Of a DNA stretch of 64,000 nt, positions 62,268-64,000 are shown piece by piece. Both the position numbers and the translations under genes were made by a program. Source of the stretch: G963667915 sp965197385 (GTDB lineage Bacteria > Acidobacteriota > Vicinamibacteria > Vicinamibacterales > UBA823). Each line of letters begins with the position of its first letter. The stretch's first letter is position 1. The notes under the pieces were generated by a model. That model did no database searches and was not told the DNA's origin. It saw nothing but the letters and a program-made list of their open reading frames with translations. The DNA is taken from assembly GCA_965197385.1 (NCBI GenBank), contig CBDANA010000009.1, positions 62,001 to 126,000 of the forward strand, given 5' to 3'.

Positions 62268-63146
62268 GGATCCGCTGAACCTCCGTCAGTGAGCCGAAGG
62301 CGTCGACTACTGATCGGTCGCCACGGTGGGGATGCGGAGCTGCTGGCCGATCCGGATCAGCGTGCGCCGCCCGAGCGAGTTCGCCGACTGAATCGCCCTG
62401 ACGGTCTGGTGGCTGAGAAGCTGGCGGCAGACTGGTCCCCACAGCAGATCGCCGGGTGGCTCAAACGGACCTTTCCGAAGGATCCTTGTTTGCACGTGTC
62501 GCACGAGACGATCTATCTCAGTCTCTTCGTGCAGAGTCGCGGGGTGCTGAAGAAAGCCCTGAACGCCCACCTTCGCCGTCGGCGACGGATGCGTCGGTCC
62601 AAGCACGCCAGCACGGCGGGCCAGTGCCGTGGTCAGATCATCGACGCCGTCTCGATTCGAGAGCGTCCGGCGGAGGCAGCGGATCGGGCCGTGCCCGGCC
62701 ACTGGGAAGGCGACTTACTGACCGGGGCTCGCAACTCACACATCGCCACGCTCGTCGAGCGCCACTCGCGCTTCCTGCTCTTGATTCGTCTGGCTGGCAA
62801 AGACACCGCCAATGTCGTGCGGGCGCTGGCCAACGCCGTTCGCACGCTCCCGAAGGGGTTGATGGCGTCTCTGACGTGGGACCGTGGGACCGAATTCGCC
62901 TCGCACAAGCGCTTCACGGTCGCCACGAACGTGAAGGTGTACTTCTGCGACCCGCAGAGTCCATGGCAGCGAGGTACGAACGAGAACACCAACGGCTTGT
63001 TGCGGCAATACTTTCCCAAAGGAACAAACCTCTCGACCTACACGCAGGCTGATCTCAACACCATCGCGCAACGTCTCAACTTACGTCCACGCAAGACGCT
63101 GGGATATGCCACGCCAGCTGATACACTGCGACCGCTGTTGCATTGA
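62268..63146 (+). pseudogene. IS30-family transposase, N-terminus missing
   Basis: Readable from about 62400: DGLVAEKLAADWSPQQIAGW, HVSHETIYLSLFVQSRGVLK, then the DDE core with D in VPGHWEGDLLTGARNS, D in SLTWDRGTEFASHKRF and E in RGTNENTNGLLRQYFPKGT. The N-terminal HTH and first terminal repeat are lost, replaced at 62267 by the MITE. The frame is open back to 61980 but that part is cytochrome and MITE sequence. Catalytic residues are intact but DNA binding should be impaired. Confidence 0.85.
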
Positions 63147-63959
63147 CCGACTGAACCTGCCGATGTTGAAGTAGTTGTCACCCAGCCGAGTGACGTACTC
63201 GAGGCCGCCACCGACCTCGTCCGCCTCCAGGAGGTCGGCTCTCGGCGTCTGCGGGTAGGCGATGAGCTGCCCGACGCGCGGCTGGCGGTTGGCCAGAAAC
63301 GGGTTGCGCATCCGGAGCTGGACGATTGGTAGCCCGAGCCGCTGCGAGAGCTGCCACCAGTCGTCGCCTTCGGCGACGGTCATCAGGCGGATCTGGCTGG
63401 CGTGATGCCGGATTGAGGGCTCGCGGGTCTTGAGCAGATTTCTGAAGTGTCCGACGCCGAGCACGTACTGGAGCGTCTCCAGCGGCATCGGCCGGCGGCG
63501 GGCGACCCGGCTCGGCCCGCCGTTGTAGGCGGCGACGGCGTAGTCCTCGCGGCCGAAGCGGTGGACCATCTGGCTGAGATACTTGATGCCCGCCTCGATG
63601 TTCGTTTCGACCCTGAGCGATCGGAACGTCGCTGGCATGACCTGGAAATAGCCCCGCGCGCCGACCCACGACGACAACCCGGCGTTCCCGCCCGATTCGT
63701 ACAGACAGACGGCGCGCGCCAGGTCGTAATGCAGGCCGTAGCGGTCGGTATGCCGGCGGATCTCGTCCTCAATCTCCATCACCTTCCGGTACATGCCCAG
63801 AAACGACGGAGAAAACTGTTCGATGGGCAGCAGGGTGTCAGCCGTGGAGGGCTGAGCCGAGGCGGCGGTCGTCGCCTGTGCCGTGTGCCCGGTCGCCGGC
63901 GCGAGCAGCGCCAACGTCAGTCCAGCACAGACCCACCTGGAAGGTAGGGATGTTCGCAT
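63147..63959 (-). pseudogene. Lytic transglycosylase with LysM, 3' end cut by IS30
   Basis: Signal peptide (MRTSLPSRWVCAGLTLALLA), then an SLT domain with catalytic E in AVCLYESGGNAGLSSWVGAR, GYFQVMPATFR, IKYLSQMVHRFGREDYAVAA and YNGGPSRVARR. A LysM-like segment follows (MTVAEGDDWWQLSQRLGLPI, RNPFLANRQPRVGQLIAYPQ). A second LysM begins (YVTRLGDNYFNIGRF) but is cut at about 63155 by the IS30 end; 22 foreign codons run to a stop at 63081. The catalytic domain is whole, so a truncated enzyme may still be made. Confidence 0.85.
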
Positions 63960-63960
63960 C

Positions 63961-64000
63961 TAACAGGCTGCTGAAGAACCCGGGTATCGGGCTGTTTTCT
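63961..64000. mobile_element. Left end of another insertion sequence (cut by window edge)
   Basis: TAACAGGCTGCTGAAGAACC just upstream of the transglycosylase start resembles the terminal repeat (CAGGCTGCTGAAAAAC-type) of several DDE insertion sequences. If so, the IS displaced the native promoter of the transglycosylase. Only 40 bases are visible. Confidence 0.4.

Overview
This is a high-GC bacterial chromosome segment with no rRNA, tRNA, CRISPR array or phage structural genes that I can see. Lineage is inferred only from gene content: an ADOP/MacB-type orphan permease, a Ser/Thr kinase fused to a TPR tail, Tat- or lipoprotein-type amidohydrolases, a PD40 beta-propeller protein and a multihaem TPR cytochrome fit Acidobacteriota, perhaps Vicinamibacteria. 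No marker gene here proves it. The most striking property is decay. At least ten chromosomal genes are frameshifted, carry nonsense codons or are cut by insertion sequences, and the insertion sequences are themselves nested and broken. That pattern suggests a recent IS expansion, as in host-associated or small-population bacteria (inference).

Layout. 1-6.8 kb: ferredoxin, a PEGA-domain surface protein, a DUF3014 membrane protein followed by a scrambled partial copy of itself, IS1595 debris, a membrane hydrolase pseudogene carrying an in-frame MITE, and the 3' half of an MFS gene. 6.9-11.7 kb: an IS6 copy split by a complete IS3, an apparently intact IS110, a nucleoside 2-deoxyribosyltransferase and a nonsense-mutated IS6. 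11.7-13.1 kb: an intact nfeD/SPFH operon. 13.7-20.6 kb: an IS3 interrupted by an IS1111-like element, a zinc membrane peptidase, IS5, a group II intron 3' remnant and a broken integrase. 20.8-23.3 kb: rarA and an rRNA-methyltransferase-like gene. 23.3-28.9 kb: two IS6 copies, a VapBC-type module, a duplicated IS chimera and an IS5 that joins two truncated genes.

29-43.2 kb is the best preserved core region: aquaglyceroporin, EamA transporter, a Tat-exported D-threonine-aldolase-like enzyme, a kinase pseudogene, an amidase pseudogene, a NIPSNAP protein, an amidohydrolase, a CBM9-like protein, and ahcY with its SahR-like ArsR-methyltransferase regulator. A metallo-beta-lactamase-fold protein follows. 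43.2-47.3 kb holds a decayed DUF4956 / PD40 / CotH-tail / VTC cluster and an orphan permease pseudogene.

47.33-49.55 kb is a self-contained 2.2-kb transposon with about 28-bp terminal inverted repeats and a 6-bp flanking duplication. It carries an IS1-like transposase, a divergent winged-helix-like passenger gene, a 32-codon mini-ORF and a leader with five consecutive hairpins, the last of which covers the transposase start. I regard this as the most interesting unit. 49.6-62.1 kb: agmatinase-like enzyme, broken hydrolase, PHP phosphoesterase, class V aminotransferase overlapping an M2 peptidase, broken nucleoside hydrolase, a tungsten/molybdenum aldehyde oxidoreductase-family enzyme with its own MoaD-like protein, an amidohydrolase and an eight-haem TPR lipoprotein. 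62.1-64 kb: a MITE, a truncated IS30, a transglycosylase truncated by that IS30, and the edge of another IS.

A MITE family with TA target duplications (5.0, 41.3 and 62.1 kb, partial at 47.3 kb) has remodelled coding sequence: one copy adds 54 codons in frame, one supplies a stop codon and one supplies a start codon.
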